Positions 8,547 to 18,120 are shown, numbered from the stretch's first letter. The stretch is DNA of 64,000 nucleotides from Paremcibacter congregatus (GCF_006385135.1 NZ_CP041025.1:1457501-1521500); one strand, 5' to 3'. The notes: generated from the letters alone by a model not told the origin. Numbers and translations: made by a program.

Positions 8547-8693
8547 ATGAGAGAATGCTATGTCATTGAGGATGTTCCGGCAGACCGCCTTCAGGATGTG
8601 ATAGATGGCGTGAAAGTTGATGGATGTGAACCCAAGGTAGAGGAAAATGATGATGGGACCTATCTTGTGCGGGCGCTCTGCGAAACGGAATGA
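8547..8693 (+). CDS. Small protein of 48 aa, unknown function
   Basis: A short frame starting MRECYVIEDVPADRLQDVID and ending LVRALCETE. AGAAGGAA lies just upstream at a suitable distance from the ATG, the reading frame is compact, and it sits 26 bp after the lipoprotein gene, so it is likely translated. It is acidic with a predicted strand-helix-strand pattern (CYVIEDV, DRLQDVIDGV, TYLVRALC), reminiscent of small DUF1737-type folds. No function can be given. Confidence 0.6.
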   Translation: MRECYVIEDVPADRLQDVIDGVKVDGCEPKVEENDDGTYLVRALCETE

Positions 8694-8726
8694 TATTATA
8701 AGTCTGCAAGCAACACTGTTATAACG

Positions 8727-8753
8727 AGGCTGTATACACCAGCCTGTGGTTTT
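8727..8753 (+). terminator. Possible intrinsic terminator after the small-protein gene
   Basis: Arms AGGCTG and CAGCCT pair around a 7-nt loop and are followed by GTGGTTTT. The stem is short and the uridine run weak. Confidence 0.4.
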
Positions 8754-8953
8754 GCGCGACAAATCCTTAACTCAACCGTTCTTCTTTCAAATTCAGGTTT
8801 TGAATAGGGGAAAATATTTCATTGTGTCTTTCTCTCCTGGGTCATTCGTCTTCATAATATATCAGACTAGTTGAACAGCCGGGAATGATGACGTACTGTT
8901 GCCCCCCGCCTGCGGGATTAACTAATAAAAATAGATATGGGAGAGGGGTAAGT

Positions 8954-10186
8954 ATGATTACCAATGACGCGTTTTTGTTCGGATTACTGGCGATAATATT
9001 GGGGGGAATTTTTTATACGGCATCAATTAAGACACCCTTCTGGCAGAAATTTTATACTTATATCCCGATGGTTTTGATGTGCTATTTTGTGCCCTCTCTG
9101 ATAAATACCTTTGGTCTGGTTGATGGGGAGAATTCTAAACTTTACTTTGTTGCCTCGCGCTATCTGTTGCCGGCGTGTCTGGTGATGCTGACCTTGAGCG
9201 TTGACTTCAAGCGCATCGTGGCACTCGGTCCGAAAGCTCTGATCATGTTTCTGACCGGGACGGTCGGGGTGGTGATTGGCGGACCGATTGCGATCCTTAT
9301 TTTTTCCGTGATTGATCCGTCAGTGGTCGGGGGGCATGGGCCGGAATCGGTCTGGCGCGCCATGACGACAGTGGCGGGCAGTTGGATCGGTGGCGGCGCC
9401 AACCAGGCGGCTATGAAGGAAGTTTTTCAGGTGTCGGACAGGATGTTTTCCATCATGGTGACAGTCGATATCCTGGTGGCGGAAGTCTGGATGGCGGCGC
9501 TTTTGATCATGGCGGCGCGTCATCGTGAAATTGACAGGAAGAACGGGGCTGATGTTGGTGCGATTGATGATTTGCGGAAAAACGTGGAAGCCTTTCAGAA
9601 GGAACATGCCCGCATTCCGATGGCCAAGGATTTGATGATTATTTTTGCATTGGGATTCGGGGTGATGGGACTGGCCCATTTCGGGGCGGATAACCTGTCT
9701 GCAATGTTTAAAAACATTCCAGGATACGAGACATCAAACTTTTCCAGCCAATTTTTCTGGCTGGTGGTGATTGCAACGACCGCTGGACTATTGTTGTCCT
9801 TCACACCGGCGAAGAAACTGGAAGGCGTGGGAGCCTCAAGTATTGGTACGATCTTTATCTTTATTCTGGTGGCGACCATTGGCCTGAAAATGGATATTAT
9901 GGCGATCTTTGAGCACCTGTCGATGTTCCTGGTGGGGGCTGTTTGGATGCTGGTGCATGTTGCCTTGCTCTTTATCGTGCGCCGGATCATTAAGGCGCCG
10001 ATTTTCTTTCTGGCGGTGGGCAGTAAGGCCAATATCGGCGGTGCGGCCTCGGCACCGGTTCTTGCTGCGGCCTTCCATCCGTCACTTGCTCCCGTGGGGG
10101 TTCTTCTGGCTGTTTTAGGCTATATTCTCGGTACTTACGCGGCCTTGTTCACGGGCACCCTCATGGAAATGGTTGCGCCGATGTAA
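8954..10186 (+). CDS. DUF819 family integral membrane protein
   Basis: A 410-residue multi-pass membrane protein of the DUF819 (YjcL-like) family. I start it at ATG 8954, which has GGGAGAGGGG shortly upstream, not at the upstream ATG 8885. About ten hydrophobic segments are visible. Family-like stretches include SRYLLPACLVMLTLSVD near the start, VAGSWIGGGANQAAMKE in the middle and GSKANIGGAASAPVLAAAF near the end. These two glycine-rich repeats in opposite halves suggest an inverted-repeat transporter fold. Members are often called putative transporters, but the substrate is not established. It is monocistronic or weakly coupled with the next membrane protein gene. Confidence 0.85.
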   Translation: MITNDAFLFGLLAIILGGIFYTASIKTPFWQKFYTYIPMVLMCYFVPSLINTFGLVDGENSKLYFVASRYLLPACLVMLTLSVDFKRIVALGPKALIMFLTGTVGVVIGGPIAILIFSVIDPSVVGGHGPESVWRAMTTVAGSWIGGGANQAAMKEVFQVSDRMFSIMVTVDILVAEVWMAALLIMAARHREIDRKNGADVGAIDDLRKNVEAFQKEHARIPMAKDLMIIFALGFGVMGLAHFGADNLSAMFKNIPGYETSNFSSQFFWLVVIATTAGLLLSFTPAKKLEGVGASSIGTIFIFILVATIGLKMDIMAIFEHLSMFLVGAVWMLVHVALLFIVRRIIKAPIFFLAVGSKANIGGAASAPVLAAAFHPSLAPVGVLLAVLGYILGTYAALFTGTLMEMVAPM

Positions 10187-10277
10187 TGGATTCTTTAGTA
10201 GAGCTCCTGCGTATAAGGGGAGTAGAAAAACTATAACAAAGGAGTATAGGTTCACGAAGAAAAGGAACCTGTATAAA

Positions 10278-10760
10278 ATGATGCAAGAACACACGGTTTC
10301 TGTAAAAAAGTATATTCTTATTTGCGTTGGAATCTCTCTGCTTTTAAGCTTAGTCGGATTGAATTCTAATAAAGTTCCTTACTTAATTCAGTTCATTTTT
10401 CTACTGACAATCACATATTTTATTGGGAAAAAATTTGGGAGAGATCACCGTCGTTTACCATTGCCGAGGGAAAGGCATTGGTTTGCCTTCGGGAACGTGC
10501 TTTTTCAAATTCTTTTTATTGGTGTTAGTCTGGCAATGGTGGTGTTATTCCTCAATGGTATGGGGGAATCGGGAAAGTTTGAGGGTATTTTGAATTTGGT
10601 TGATAGATTTGAATCAGGCTTCAGGTGGCCATTGTTGTTTGCTGTTATAATTAGTATGGTTCTTGAGTACATGATGTTTTATTTTACCTTTGGCTGGGGT
10701 GCGAAAAAACAACTTAAGAAATTGCAGAAAGTAACAGTGGAAAGCAATATACAGATTTAA
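10278..10760 (+). CDS. Small integral membrane protein, ABZJ_00895-like
   Basis: A 160-residue protein with four hydrophobic segments (about residues 8-28, 30-48, 70-90 and 115-140). The start MMQEHTVSVKKYILICVG is preferred to the longer frame from 10173, which would overlap the DUF819 gene; AAAGGAACC lies upstream of the chosen ATG. Size and layout resemble the ABZJ_00895 family of bacterial membrane proteins, whose function is unknown; this match is from memory of the pattern and is tentative. The coding sequence is visibly more AT-rich than its neighbours, which may mean recent acquisition. Confidence 0.7.
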   Translation: MMQEHTVSVKKYILICVGISLLLSLVGLNSNKVPYLIQFIFLLTITYFIGKKFGRDHRRLPLPRERHWFAFGNVLFQILFIGVSLAMVVLFLNGMGESGKFEGILNLVDRFESGFRWPLLFAVIISMVLEYMMFYFTFGWGAKKQLKKLQKVTVESNIQI

Positions 10761-11075
10761 CTTTTTCTGGAAAGATTATGAGACTTGGCTCTGCCTGCTA
10801 GGTATGTAATCAATGAACCATGATCGATGAAAATAAACACTTCAGCTGAGAAGAAAGGGCGGCGGTATTCTTATAGTCCTTGTCTGGTCCAGGGCGAGGG
10901 ATGATCTTACGACAGATCGTGAATAATCCTACTTGCCAAAGCGTAGAGGATACGTTGGTATTCATCTCCTGTTGTCCCGGTCAATCTAAATCTGATCTAC
11001 CAGAAGCTTAGCCCTTCTCCAACCGGGTTGAATTGGCAAAGTAACCTTGAGATATCGCCATAAGGACGACACCAT
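10761..11075. other. Intergenic region without a recognised gene
   Basis: About 315 bp between the small membrane protein gene and the dnaJ terminator. Only short frames occur, including a 51-codon minus-strand frame whose AGGAG touches its ATG, so it is unlikely to be translated. No tRNA, repeat or transposase remnant was recognised. The composition resembles decayed coding sequence more than a regulatory region. Confidence 0.5.
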
Positions 11076-11112
11076 AAAAAAAAGCCCGCGTATCATGTGA
11101 TATGCGGGCTTT
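11076..11112 (-). terminator. Intrinsic terminator of dnaJ
   Basis: Arms AAAGCCCGCGTATCA and TGATATGCGGGCTTT pair over 15 bp with one wobble around a 2-nt gap, and a run of eight T follows on the minus strand. It begins 16 bp after the dnaJ stop codon. Confidence 0.85.
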
Positions 11113-11127
11113 ACTATTGGTTTAAGT

Positions 11128-12264
11128 CTATTCCGTGAGGTCATCCCACAGGGTTTTTACCTTGTCGAAAAAGCCGGAAGATTCCGGGCTGACCTCTTCA
11201 CCACATTCGTCCGCAAAGGCCCTCAGGAGTTCTTTTTGCTTCTTGGTCATATTGACCGGTGTTTCCACGGTGGTCTGAATGATCATGTCGCCCATTTGCT
11301 GGCTGTGCAGGATCGGCATGCCTTTGCCGCGGATGCGATATTGCTTGCCTGTCTGGTTACCGGCACTGATCTTGACTTTGGCTTTCTTGCCATTGACCGT
11401 GGGAACGCCGATTTCACCGCCCAAGGCTGCCGTGGCCATGGAAATGGGGACGTTGCACAGGATGGTTGATCCCTCACGCTGGAAAATAGGGTGATATTCG
11501 ACAGATATGAAAATATAAAGGTCGCCGGGAGGGGCGCCTTTACTGCCGGCTTCGCCTTCGCCCTGAAGACGAATGCGGGTACCATCCTCAACACCGGCCG
11601 GGATTTTAACGGACAGGGTTTTTGTTTTTTCCACCTTGCCGAGCCCGTGGCAGGTGCCACAAGGGTTGGCAATAACCTGTCCCTGACCCTGACAGCGCGG
11701 GCAGGTGCGTTCTACGGTGAAGAAACCTTGCTGGGTCTGGACTTTGCCGATGCCGCCACAGGCGGAACAGGTTTCCGGTTTGGAGCCTTCTTCGGCACCA
11801 CTGCCATCACAATCGCCGCATTGTTCGGCTCTCGGGATGGTAATCTTTTCTTCTTTGCCGCTAAAGGCGTCTTCAAGGGTAATGGTCAGATTATATTGCA
11901 GATCCGCCCCGCGCCGGGGGCCGCCGCGCCGGCTTGACCGGCCACGTCCACCGCCGCCCATGCCAAACAGGTCTTCGAAAATATCGGAGAAGGAGCCTTC
12001 AAAACCACCGCCCATGCCGCCGCCGCCCATGCCACCATTTTCAAAGGCTGCATGGCCATATTGGTCATAGGCGGCGCGTTTCTGATCATCTTTCAGAATT
12101 TCATAGGCTTCGCTGACTTCCTTGAACTTGGCTTCCGCAGCGGCATCGCCCGGATTGCGGTCCGGATGAAATTGCATGGCCATTTTGCGATAGGATTTTT
12201 TCAAATCCGTCGCAGAGACTCCGCGTTCGACGTTCAATAACTCGTAATAACATGTTTTCGCCAT
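11128..12264 (-). CDS. dnaJ: Chaperone DnaJ (Hsp40)
   Basis: A complete 378-residue type I Hsp40. The J domain at the N-terminus has the HPD tripeptide at 33-35, which stimulates DnaK ATPase. A glycine/phenylalanine-rich linker with runs of GGGGMGGG follows at about 75-115. The zinc-binding domain has all four CxxCxGxG repeats ([32 protein letters not shown]), and the substrate-binding domains complete the protein. It lies 107 bp downstream of dnaK on the same strand. A hairpin with arms CCGTCCTG and CAGGGCGG sits in the gap at about 12298-12322 without a uridine run, and could trim or attenuate the transcript so that DnaJ is made in lower amount than DnaK. Confidence 0.98.
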   Translation of the reverse strand: MAKTCYYELLNVERGVSATDLKKSYRKMAMQFHPDRNPGDAAAEAKFKEVSEAYEILKDDQKRAAYDQYGHAAFENGGMGGGGMGGGFEGSFSDIFEDLFGMGGGGRGRSSRRGGPRRGADLQYNLTITLEDAFSGKEEKITIPRAEQCGDCDGSGAEEGSKPETCSACGGIGKVQTQQGFFTVERTCPRCQGQGQVIANPCGTCHGLGKVEKTKTLSVKIPAGVEDGTRIRLQGEGEAGSKGAPPGDLYIFISVEYHPIFQREGSTILCNVPISMATAALGGEIGVPTVNGKKAKVKISAGNQTGKQYRIRGKGMPILHSQQMGDMIIQTTVETPVNMTKKQKELLRAFADECGEEVSPESSGFFDKVKTLWDDLTE

Positions 12265-12371
12265 GGTTTTCCCGGTCTTCTACCTTAATATGCCGATACC
12301 GCCCTGTGTGAAACAGGACGGCATCAGGTCATATGAACTATGATGTGTGTACATTTGATCCTGGGATCGCA

Positions 12372-14279
12372 TTACTTTTTGTCGTCGTCAACTTCTTCGA
12401 AGTCGGCGTCAACCACATCATCATCGGCTGGGCCAGAGGCGTCTGCACTTTCGCCAGCACCGCCAGCCGCATCACCTTGCTCTTTGTAGATCGCTTCACC
12501 AAGCTTCATGGAAGCTTGCTGCAGGGCTTCAAGAGAAGCCTTGATGGCGTCAACATCTTCGCCTTCTACCGCTTTCTTGGCGGCGGCGATGGCGTCTTCA
12601 ATGGCGGATTTGTCCGCCGCATCGATTTTGTCACCATGTTCCTTCAACTGGCTTTCCGCAGAATGAGCCGCGCCTTCGGCCTGGTTGCGTACTTCAACCA
12701 GTTCACGACGTTTCTTGTCTTCTTCCGCGTTGGCTTCGGCATCCTTGACCATTTTTTCAATGTCATCGTCGGAAAGACCGCCAGAGGCCTGAATACGGAT
12801 CTGCTGTTCCTTGCCGGTGCCTTTATCCTTGGCGGATACATTGACGATACCATTGGCATCGATGTCAAAGGTGACTTCCACCTGTGGTACGCCGCGCGGG
12901 GCGGCCGGAATGCCCAGCAGGTCAAACTGACCAAGCATCTTGTTGTCGGCGGCCATTTCGCGTTCGCCCTGGAAAACCCGGATCGTCACGGCAGACTGAT
13001 TGTCTTCCGCTGTAGAGAAGGTCTGGGACTTTTTGGTCGGGATCGTGGTATTGCGATCGATCAGGCGGGTGAATACGCCACCCAATGTTTCGATGCCGAG
13101 GGACAGAGGCGTTACATCAAGCAGGAGAACGTCTTTAACGTCGCCCTGCAGAACACCGGCCTGAATGGCGGCGCCCATGGCGACCACTTCATCAGGGTTT
13201 ACGCCTTTATGAGGCTCGCGTCCGAAGAAGTCTTTTACCACTTCGGTGATTTTCGGCATACGGGTCATCCCGCCAACCATAACGACTTCGTCGATTTCAC
13301 CAGCGGTCAGGCCAGCATCTTTCAGCGCCGCTTTACAAGGGGCGATGGTGCGATTGACCAGATCCTTAACCAGTTCTTCAAATTTCGCCCGGGTCAGCTT
13401 CAGCGCCAAATGTTTTGGGCCAGAGGCGTCCGCGGTAATGAAGGGCAGGTTGATTTCGGTCTGTTGTGAACTGGACAGTTCAATCTTGGCTTTCTCGGCG
13501 GCTTCTTTCAAGCGTTGCAAGGCCATTTTATCGGCTTTCAGGTCGATGCCCTGTTCTTTCTTGAATTCGCTTGCCAGATATTCCACCAGCAGCATGTCAA
13601 AGTCTTCCCCGCCGAGGAACGTATCCCCGTTAGTGGATTTTACTTCGAAGACGCCATCGCCGATTTCAAGAATGGACACGTCGAACGTCCCACCACCAAG
13701 GTCGAATACCGCGATGGTTTTGCCGTCTTCTTTATCCATGCCGTAGGCCAGCGCCGCAGCGGTTGGCTCGTTGATAATGCGCAGAACTTCGAGACCGGCA
13801 ATTTTACCGGCATCTTTGGTGGCCTGACGCTGGGCGTCGTTAAAATAGGCCGGAACGGTAATTACGGCCTGATCGACTTTTTCACCAAGATATTCTTCGG
13901 CGGTTTCTTTCATTTTCTGCAGAATGAAGGCAGAAACCTGGCTCGGGCTGTATTCCTGGCCCTGGGCTTCCACCCATGCATCGCCGCTGTCAGATTTGAC
14001 GATTTTATAAGACACCATTTCCATGTCTTTTTTGGTCGCGGGGTCTTCATAGGTCCGGCCGATCAGACGTTTAATGGCGAAAAGAGTATTATCCGCATTG
14101 GTTACCGCCTGACGTTTCGCCGGCTGGCCCACGAGTTTTTCGCCGTCTGAAGTGAAGGCCACCATGGAAGGGGTTGTTCTGCCACCTTCCGCATTTTCAA
14201 TGACCTTAGGCTGCGCGCCGTCCATGATTGCGATACACGAATTCGTCGTACCTAAGTCAATTCCGATAACTTTACCCAT
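12372..14279 (-). CDS. dnaK: Chaperone DnaK (Hsp70)
   Basis: A 635-residue Hsp70 of normal length. The ATPase domain starts [20 protein letters not shown] and contains the phosphate-2 motif [20 protein letters not shown] and the adenosine motif near [12 protein letters not shown]. The linker [19 protein letters not shown] and the substrate-binding domain follow. The C-terminus ends in the acidic tail [17 protein letters not shown], typical of proteobacterial DnaK and recognised by co-chaperones. It leads the dnaK-dnaJ operon; grpE is not in the window. A candidate heat-shock promoter and a leader hairpin lie upstream. Large antisense frames over this gene are shadows of its regular codon use. 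Confidence 0.99.
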   Translation of the reverse strand: MGKVIGIDLGTTNSCIAIMDGAQPKVIENAEGGRTTPSMVAFTSDGEKLVGQPAKRQAVTNADNTLFAIKRLIGRTYEDPATKKDMEMVSYKIVKSDSGDAWVEAQGQEYSPSQVSAFILQKMKETAEEYLGEKVDQAVITVPAYFNDAQRQATKDAGKIAGLEVLRIINEPTAAALAYGMDKEDGKTIAVFDLGGGTFDVSILEIGDGVFEVKSTNGDTFLGGEDFDMLLVEYLASEFKKEQGIDLKADKMALQRLKEAAEKAKIELSSSQQTEINLPFITADASGPKHLALKLTRAKFEELVKDLVNRTIAPCKAALKDAGLTAGEIDEVVMVGGMTRMPKITEVVKDFFGREPHKGVNPDEVVAMGAAIQAGVLQGDVKDVLLLDVTPLSLGIETLGGVFTRLIDRNTTIPTKKSQTFSTAEDNQSAVTIRVFQGEREMAADNKMLGQFDLLGIPAAPRGVPQVEVTFDIDANGIVNVSAKDKGTGKEQQIRIQASGGLSDDDIEKMVKDAEANAEEDKKRRELVEVRNQAEGAAHSAESQLKEHGDKIDAADKSAIEDAIAAAKKAVEGEDVDAIKASLEALQQASMKLGEAIYKEQGDAAGGAGESADASGPADDDVVDADFEEVDDDKK

Positions 14280-14356
14280 ACTATCCTCTATTTCTTAATA
14301 TAGCCCGCACCAGCCATTATGGCCTGGATTGGTTCTATGGTAATTAAATCTCTAAT

Positions 14357-14389
14357 CCTGGTCTGGGTCGTTGACCCAATTACACCAGG
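14357..14389 (-). repeat. Nested inverted repeat in the dnaK leader
   Basis: Outer arms CCTGGT and ACCAGG enclose inner arms TGGGTC and GACCCA with a 3-nt loop. It lies between the candidate heat-shock promoter and the dnaK start, so it would be in the 5' untranslated RNA. It may stabilise the leader or act in heat control. It does not cover the ribosome binding site at about 14285, so a direct RNA thermometer role is doubtful. Confidence 0.45.
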
Positions 14390-14413
14390 GGTTTGTTAAA
14401 CTTTACGAAGCTT

Positions 14414-14441
14414 ATATAAGCCCGTTTTTCAGCTCTGCAAG
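14414..14441 (-). promoter_or_regulatory. Candidate RpoH (sigma-32) promoter of dnaK
   Basis: On the minus strand CTTGCA (14441-14436) and CTTATAT (14420-14414) are separated by 15 bp. These resemble the alphaproteobacterial heat-shock elements CTTGAA and CYTATNT, although the spacing is slightly short and the first box has one mismatch. The position, about 135 bp upstream of the dnaK ATG, is suitable. Confidence 0.45.
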
Positions 14442-14579
14442 GTGCAAATTGCAGAATCTGATATTTTTTTGGGGGAAAATTTTTCTTCTTCTCATCGCCG
14501 TAAAAAAGTCTTAGTCTTCGCCTACTCGATCGAAAGGTGGAGTGGGTGGTACAGTTATCATATAAGGATAAATTTACAC

Positions 14580-15350
14580 ATGGCGGAAAATATAACTCAA
14601 CCTGACGCACAGGAGCTTTCCTATGTGAAGAAAGTCTGGAGTTTCGTCAAGGAAATCCTGGTGGTCGCCATTACTGTTTTTACAGTTCACAGTTTTGCCT
14701 ACGCTCAATATGAAATTTGGCCTTCTGAAAGTATGGTGCCGACTTTAGAGGTCGGTGACCGAATCGTTGTCAATAAATTTGCCTATGGTTATTCTCGTTA
14801 CAGCCTGCCTTTTGGGTTGGGGAATTTTGACGGTCGTATCATGGGGGAATTACCGGCCCGCGGGGATGTGGTCGTCTTTGCCGACCCGAAAGACCCGAAA
14901 CGCACTCTTATCAAACGCATCATGGGCTTGCCGGGGGACCGGTTGCAACTGGTGCGGGGGCGTCTGGTGATTAACGGAAAGATCCTGCCACGGGCTCATG
15001 AAAAGAGTTACAGCTACCGTGCGCCGAAAGGAGATATGGTGTCTGTACGCGAATTTCGGGAAGATATTCCGGAAGGCCGCAGTTATCACATTGCCGAGCG
15101 CACCGATTTTGGTTACCTGGATAATACCGCCGAATATATTATTCCTGAAGGACATGTGTTTGCCATGGGGGATAATCGGGACAATTCGGCCGACAGCCGT
15201 TTGTTGTCAGGCGTAGGTTATGTGCCGGTAGAAAATATCATTGGCCGGGCAGAGGCCATCGCGATCTCATTTTATAGTTGTGAAGACGGCAAGGCGATTA
15301 CCTGTAAATATGGCCTACCTCTGTCTCGCTTTTTCAGCAAAATAAATTAA
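14580..15350 (+). CDS. lepB: Signal peptidase I
   Basis: A 256-residue S26 peptidase that removes Sec and Tat signal peptides at the periplasmic face of the inner membrane. I use ATG 14580, which has AAGGA a few bases upstream; the frame extends further to 14442, but that part does not look like LepB. One membrane segment spans about 23-41. The catalytic serine is Ser51 in PSESMVPTLEVGD and the general-base lysine is Lys112 in KRTLIKRIMGLPGD. The later box GHVFAMGDNRDNSADSR is also present. It is divergent from dnaK and followed 11 bp later by a copper chaperone gene, likely co-transcribed. Confidence 0.97.
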   Translation: MAENITQPDAQELSYVKKVWSFVKEILVVAITVFTVHSFAYAQYEIWPSESMVPTLEVGDRIVVNKFAYGYSRYSLPFGLGNFDGRIMGELPARGDVVVFADPKDPKRTLIKRIMGLPGDRLQLVRGRLVINGKILPRAHEKSYSYRAPKGDMVSVREFREDIPEGRSYHIAERTDFGYLDNTAEYIIPEGHVFAMGDNRDNSADSRLLSGVGYVPVENIIGRAEAIAISFYSCEDGKAITCKYGLPLSRFFSKIN

Positions 15351-15361
15351 AAGGTTTTACC

Positions 15362-15835
15362 GTGAAGATTAAAATTATTTCCAGCCTGTTTTTTTTCGTT
15401 TCTTTATTGTCAATACCGACGGCTTATGCCGGTGAAGCGATTAGTGTTACTCAGGCCTGGGCAAGGCCGGTTATTCTTCAAAACCGTCCGGGGGCGGCTT
15501 ATATGACATTGAAGAATGACAGCGATCAGGAGGATCGGCTTGTTAAGGCCAGCTCGCCACAGGCTGAGCGAATTGAGTTGCATGTGCATCGCCATCAGGA
15601 TGGTGTGATGAAAATGGAGCAGGTGGCGTATATTCCAATTGCCGCCCATGCGACGACTGAGATCAAGCCGGGAGGCTATCACCTGATGTTGTTTGGCCTG
15701 AGCAAGAAATTTGCTGTCGGTGATATGGTGCCTTTAACGCTGACGTTTGCGCATGGCGGTACGGTTGATCTGAACGTTCAGGTGATGAAGAAGGCGCCGA
15801 TGAAAATGGATCATGGCAGCGGGATGGATCATTAA
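15362..15835 (+). CDS. Periplasmic copper chaperone PCu(A)C
   Basis: A 157-residue secreted protein with a GTG start just after AAAAGG. The signal peptide is MKIKIISSLFFFVSLLSIPT with a cut after AYA near residue 23. The PCu(A)C copper-binding ligands are in place: His74 and Met85 (HVHRHQDGVMKMEQV), and His107 and Met109 in PGGYHLMLFGL. The C-terminal tail KKAPMKMDHGSGMDH adds further Met and His residues that may bind copper. In the family, the protein delivers Cu(I) to the CuA centre of cytochrome c oxidase. No ScoI gene lies beside it, and its companion here is lepB. Confidence 0.93.
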   Translation: MKIKIISSLFFFVSLLSIPTAYAGEAISVTQAWARPVILQNRPGAAYMTLKNDSDQEDRLVKASSPQAERIELHVHRHQDGVMKMEQVAYIPIAAHATTEIKPGGYHLMLFGLSKKFAVGDMVPLTLTFAHGGTVDLNVQVMKKAPMKMDHGSGMDH

Positions 15836-15907
15836 GATATCTTTGTTGGAAAACACGGGTCTTGTTGCCGGGGCGGGACGTTTCGATCCTACAAGCGGTG
15901 CTATATT

Positions 15908-18001
15908 TTATATCATCTGTTTGTGGGGCAAATGAAACCGTAATGTCGTGCCGGTGCCTTTGAGGGATTCTATGGCCATGTAGCCCCCGTGGAGCTCAAT
16001 AAAGGCTTTCATGAGCGGCAGGCCGAGACCTGTGCCTTCACGGGTTTTGGTAAAGCGATTCTGGACTTGCTGGAAGGGTTCCATAACGAAACGGAGTTCT
16101 TCATCGGTCATGCCGATTCCGGTATCTTTGATCTCCAGGCAGATGGATGTGTCATCCTCGGCCAATATGGCGGCGATGGTGACTTCCCCGCCGGCATCAC
16201 TAAACTTCACCGCATTTGACAACGCGTTATTGAGAATCTGGCTGATGATGCGATGATCCGCATAAATCTCGGGAAAGTCCTTGGGGATGTTATATTGGAT
16301 ACTGACCTTGTATTCCTCTGCCTTCTTCGCCACGAGATTGATAGAGGCCCGGGTGATGGCTTCGACATCGCAATAATCCTCCATAAGGTCCATCTTACCA
16401 CTTTCCACTTTGGAGATGTCGAGGATTTCGTTAATGATTCCCAACAGGTGATGTCCACTGTCGTTGATCATTTCGGCATATTGGCCATATTTAGAATCGC
16501 CCATGTCGCCGTAGAGTTTCTGCTTCATAATATCGGAGAAACCAATGATGGCGTTTAACGGCGTGCGCAGTTCATGGCTCATATTGGCGACGAATTCCGA
16601 TTTGGCATGATTGGCCTTTTCGGCAATGGCAGCGGACTCGGCAAGAGCCAAAGCGTTGCGTTTGCTGTTTCTGTGGGCACGGTACATCAGGGCTGAAATG
16701 ATAATGGCGGCCAGCGATATGGTCAGCAGGATGAGCCGGCTGTTCTGAGTCTTTTGAAGCAAAATTTCTTTCTGGGCTTTTTCAAGTGCCCGTCTGTTTT
16801 CCAGGTTGACCCGTACGCCGTCAATGTCGCGCTGAATGGCCTCAAAGTGACGCTTGTCTCCCTCCTGATAATATTTCAACAGATGGTCGTAAGCGTCCTT
16901 ATGGCGGCCTTCTGCGCGGGCGATGCCAGCCTGAATGCGTTGATTGACAGTTTGCCATTGGGCGTCCGGGTAGCCTTCATTGCTGGCGTAGAATTTCTGA
17001 ACCTTGTCCTGATAAACCCTGGCCAGAGCGGCCTGGCCATCCGCGGCGGCGGATTTTGCCCCCAGAATATACAGGCGGATTGCGAAATCGAGTGATTGAT
17101 GGGTGTAGGGCAACCCCTTGGTAACATATTCGAGGGCTTGTTTGTATTTTTTTGCCGCATAGGCATTCTCTGCCAGTCCGGTTAACGGGTATATTTCGCC
17201 GCCACTCTGGCCGTATTTATTTTGCTGTTCTATGATAATATTCAAGGCCCGGTTGGACAGGTCGTATTGCTTGGTATTTTGCAGCGGCAGACTGAGGTTG
17301 AAGAGGTAAATTCCCAAATTGTCGGCAAGGCCATGCCGAACCATCAAATCCAGGTTCAGGGTGTAATATTTCAGGATTTTTCTGAAATCATTCAAATCGG
17401 CATAAATGAATGCGTATGTCCCGTTAACGAGAATATGGAGATAGGGGTCAGCGACATCGTCTAGAATTCTATGGGCGCGATCAAGATATTCCAATGCCGA
17501 GTGGGTTTCATAGTTCAACTCTTTATGGGTGGCTATATTTGCAAATAAAATAACCTGTAAATAGATGTCGTCGGCTTTGATTGCTTTCTTTAACAGGTCT
17601 TCGAAGAGCATTATATTTTCCTGGGTCGGCTTGTGGACACTGTCAATACTGATGGTGAAAAACTCAAAAATTCTGCTTAAGGCAGGGTCATTACGTTCCC
17701 TCGAGATATCCCCAAGCCGGGCGAGGAGAGGCCGCGCCTTGTCATATTCTTCAAGAATGATGTAATAATCTATCAAGGTCTTGAGAATTTTAATATTTTT
17801 ATCGCTTGTTTCTTGAGTAAGCTGTTGTTCTGTCTTGCTTAATACGGAATAAATATCATGGTCATAGAGCGCTTCTGTGCGTGAGATGAATTGTTCAATA
17901 TCTGCCACAGAAGGGGAGACTGCGTCCGGCTTTGCGGCGAGAACAGGAGACAACATTGTTATGCAGAATAACATGGATAAGAGTGGTTTAAAGCAATGCA
18001 C
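15908..18001 (-). CDS. Membrane sensor histidine kinase with TPR-like periplasmic region
   Basis: A 697-residue kinase. A signal-like N-terminus (cut after VLA near residue 22) is followed by about 390 residues of helical repeats of TPR character, for example ALEYLDRAHRILDDVADPY, then one membrane segment at about 423-440. The HisKA domain has the phospho-acceptor His476 in NMSHELRTPLNAIIGF. The HATPase domain has the N box NNALSNAVKFS, the G1 box DTGIGM and the G2 box GTGLGLPLMKAFIELHGG. No receiver domain and no partner regulator gene are present, so its target is unknown. It is downstream of, and on the same strand as, the type I secretion operon but separated from it by a terminator. The TPR-like part should face the periplasm and could sense an envelope protein. 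Confidence 0.9.
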   Translation of the reverse strand: MHCFKPLLSMLFCITMLSPVLAAKPDAVSPSVADIEQFISRTEALYDHDIYSVLSKTEQQLTQETSDKNIKILKTLIDYYIILEEYDKARPLLARLGDISRERNDPALSRIFEFFTISIDSVHKPTQENIMLFEDLLKKAIKADDIYLQVILFANIATHKELNYETHSALEYLDRAHRILDDVADPYLHILVNGTYAFIYADLNDFRKILKYYTLNLDLMVRHGLADNLGIYLFNLSLPLQNTKQYDLSNRALNIIIEQQNKYGQSGGEIYPLTGLAENAYAAKKYKQALEYVTKGLPYTHQSLDFAIRLYILGAKSAAADGQAALARVYQDKVQKFYASNEGYPDAQWQTVNQRIQAGIARAEGRHKDAYDHLLKYYQEGDKRHFEAIQRDIDGVRVNLENRRALEKAQKEILLQKTQNSRLILLTISLAAIIISALMYRAHRNSKRNALALAESAAIAEKANHAKSEFVANMSHELRTPLNAIIGFSDIMKQKLYGDMGDSKYGQYAEMINDSGHHLLGIINEILDISKVESGKMDLMEDYCDVEAITRASINLVAKKAEEYKVSIQYNIPKDFPEIYADHRIISQILNNALSNAVKFSDAGGEVTIAAILAEDDTSICLEIKDTGIGMTDEELRFVMEPFQQVQNRFTKTREGTGLGLPLMKAFIELHGGYMAIESLKGTGTTLRFHLPHKQMI

Positions 18002-18120
18002 TGTTAAGCCGATCTATAATTCCTACTAGGGTACACGGAACAATATTAGTCTAAATTAATTAAGCAAAGATTGAGAAGGTTCTGAATTTGAGGTTTTAGG
18101 CCACGGATCGCGCGATTTGC

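Noticed and set aside
10761-11075. Short frames of 36 and 51 codons in the gap before dnaJ
   Set aside because: The ribosome binding site is missing or touches the start codon, and the products resemble nothing. I treat the region as non-coding.
12333-13469. Long plus-strand open frame of 378 codons opposite dnaK
   Set aside because: It is an antisense shadow. DnaK is certain on the minus strand, and biased codon use often leaves the antisense frame open.
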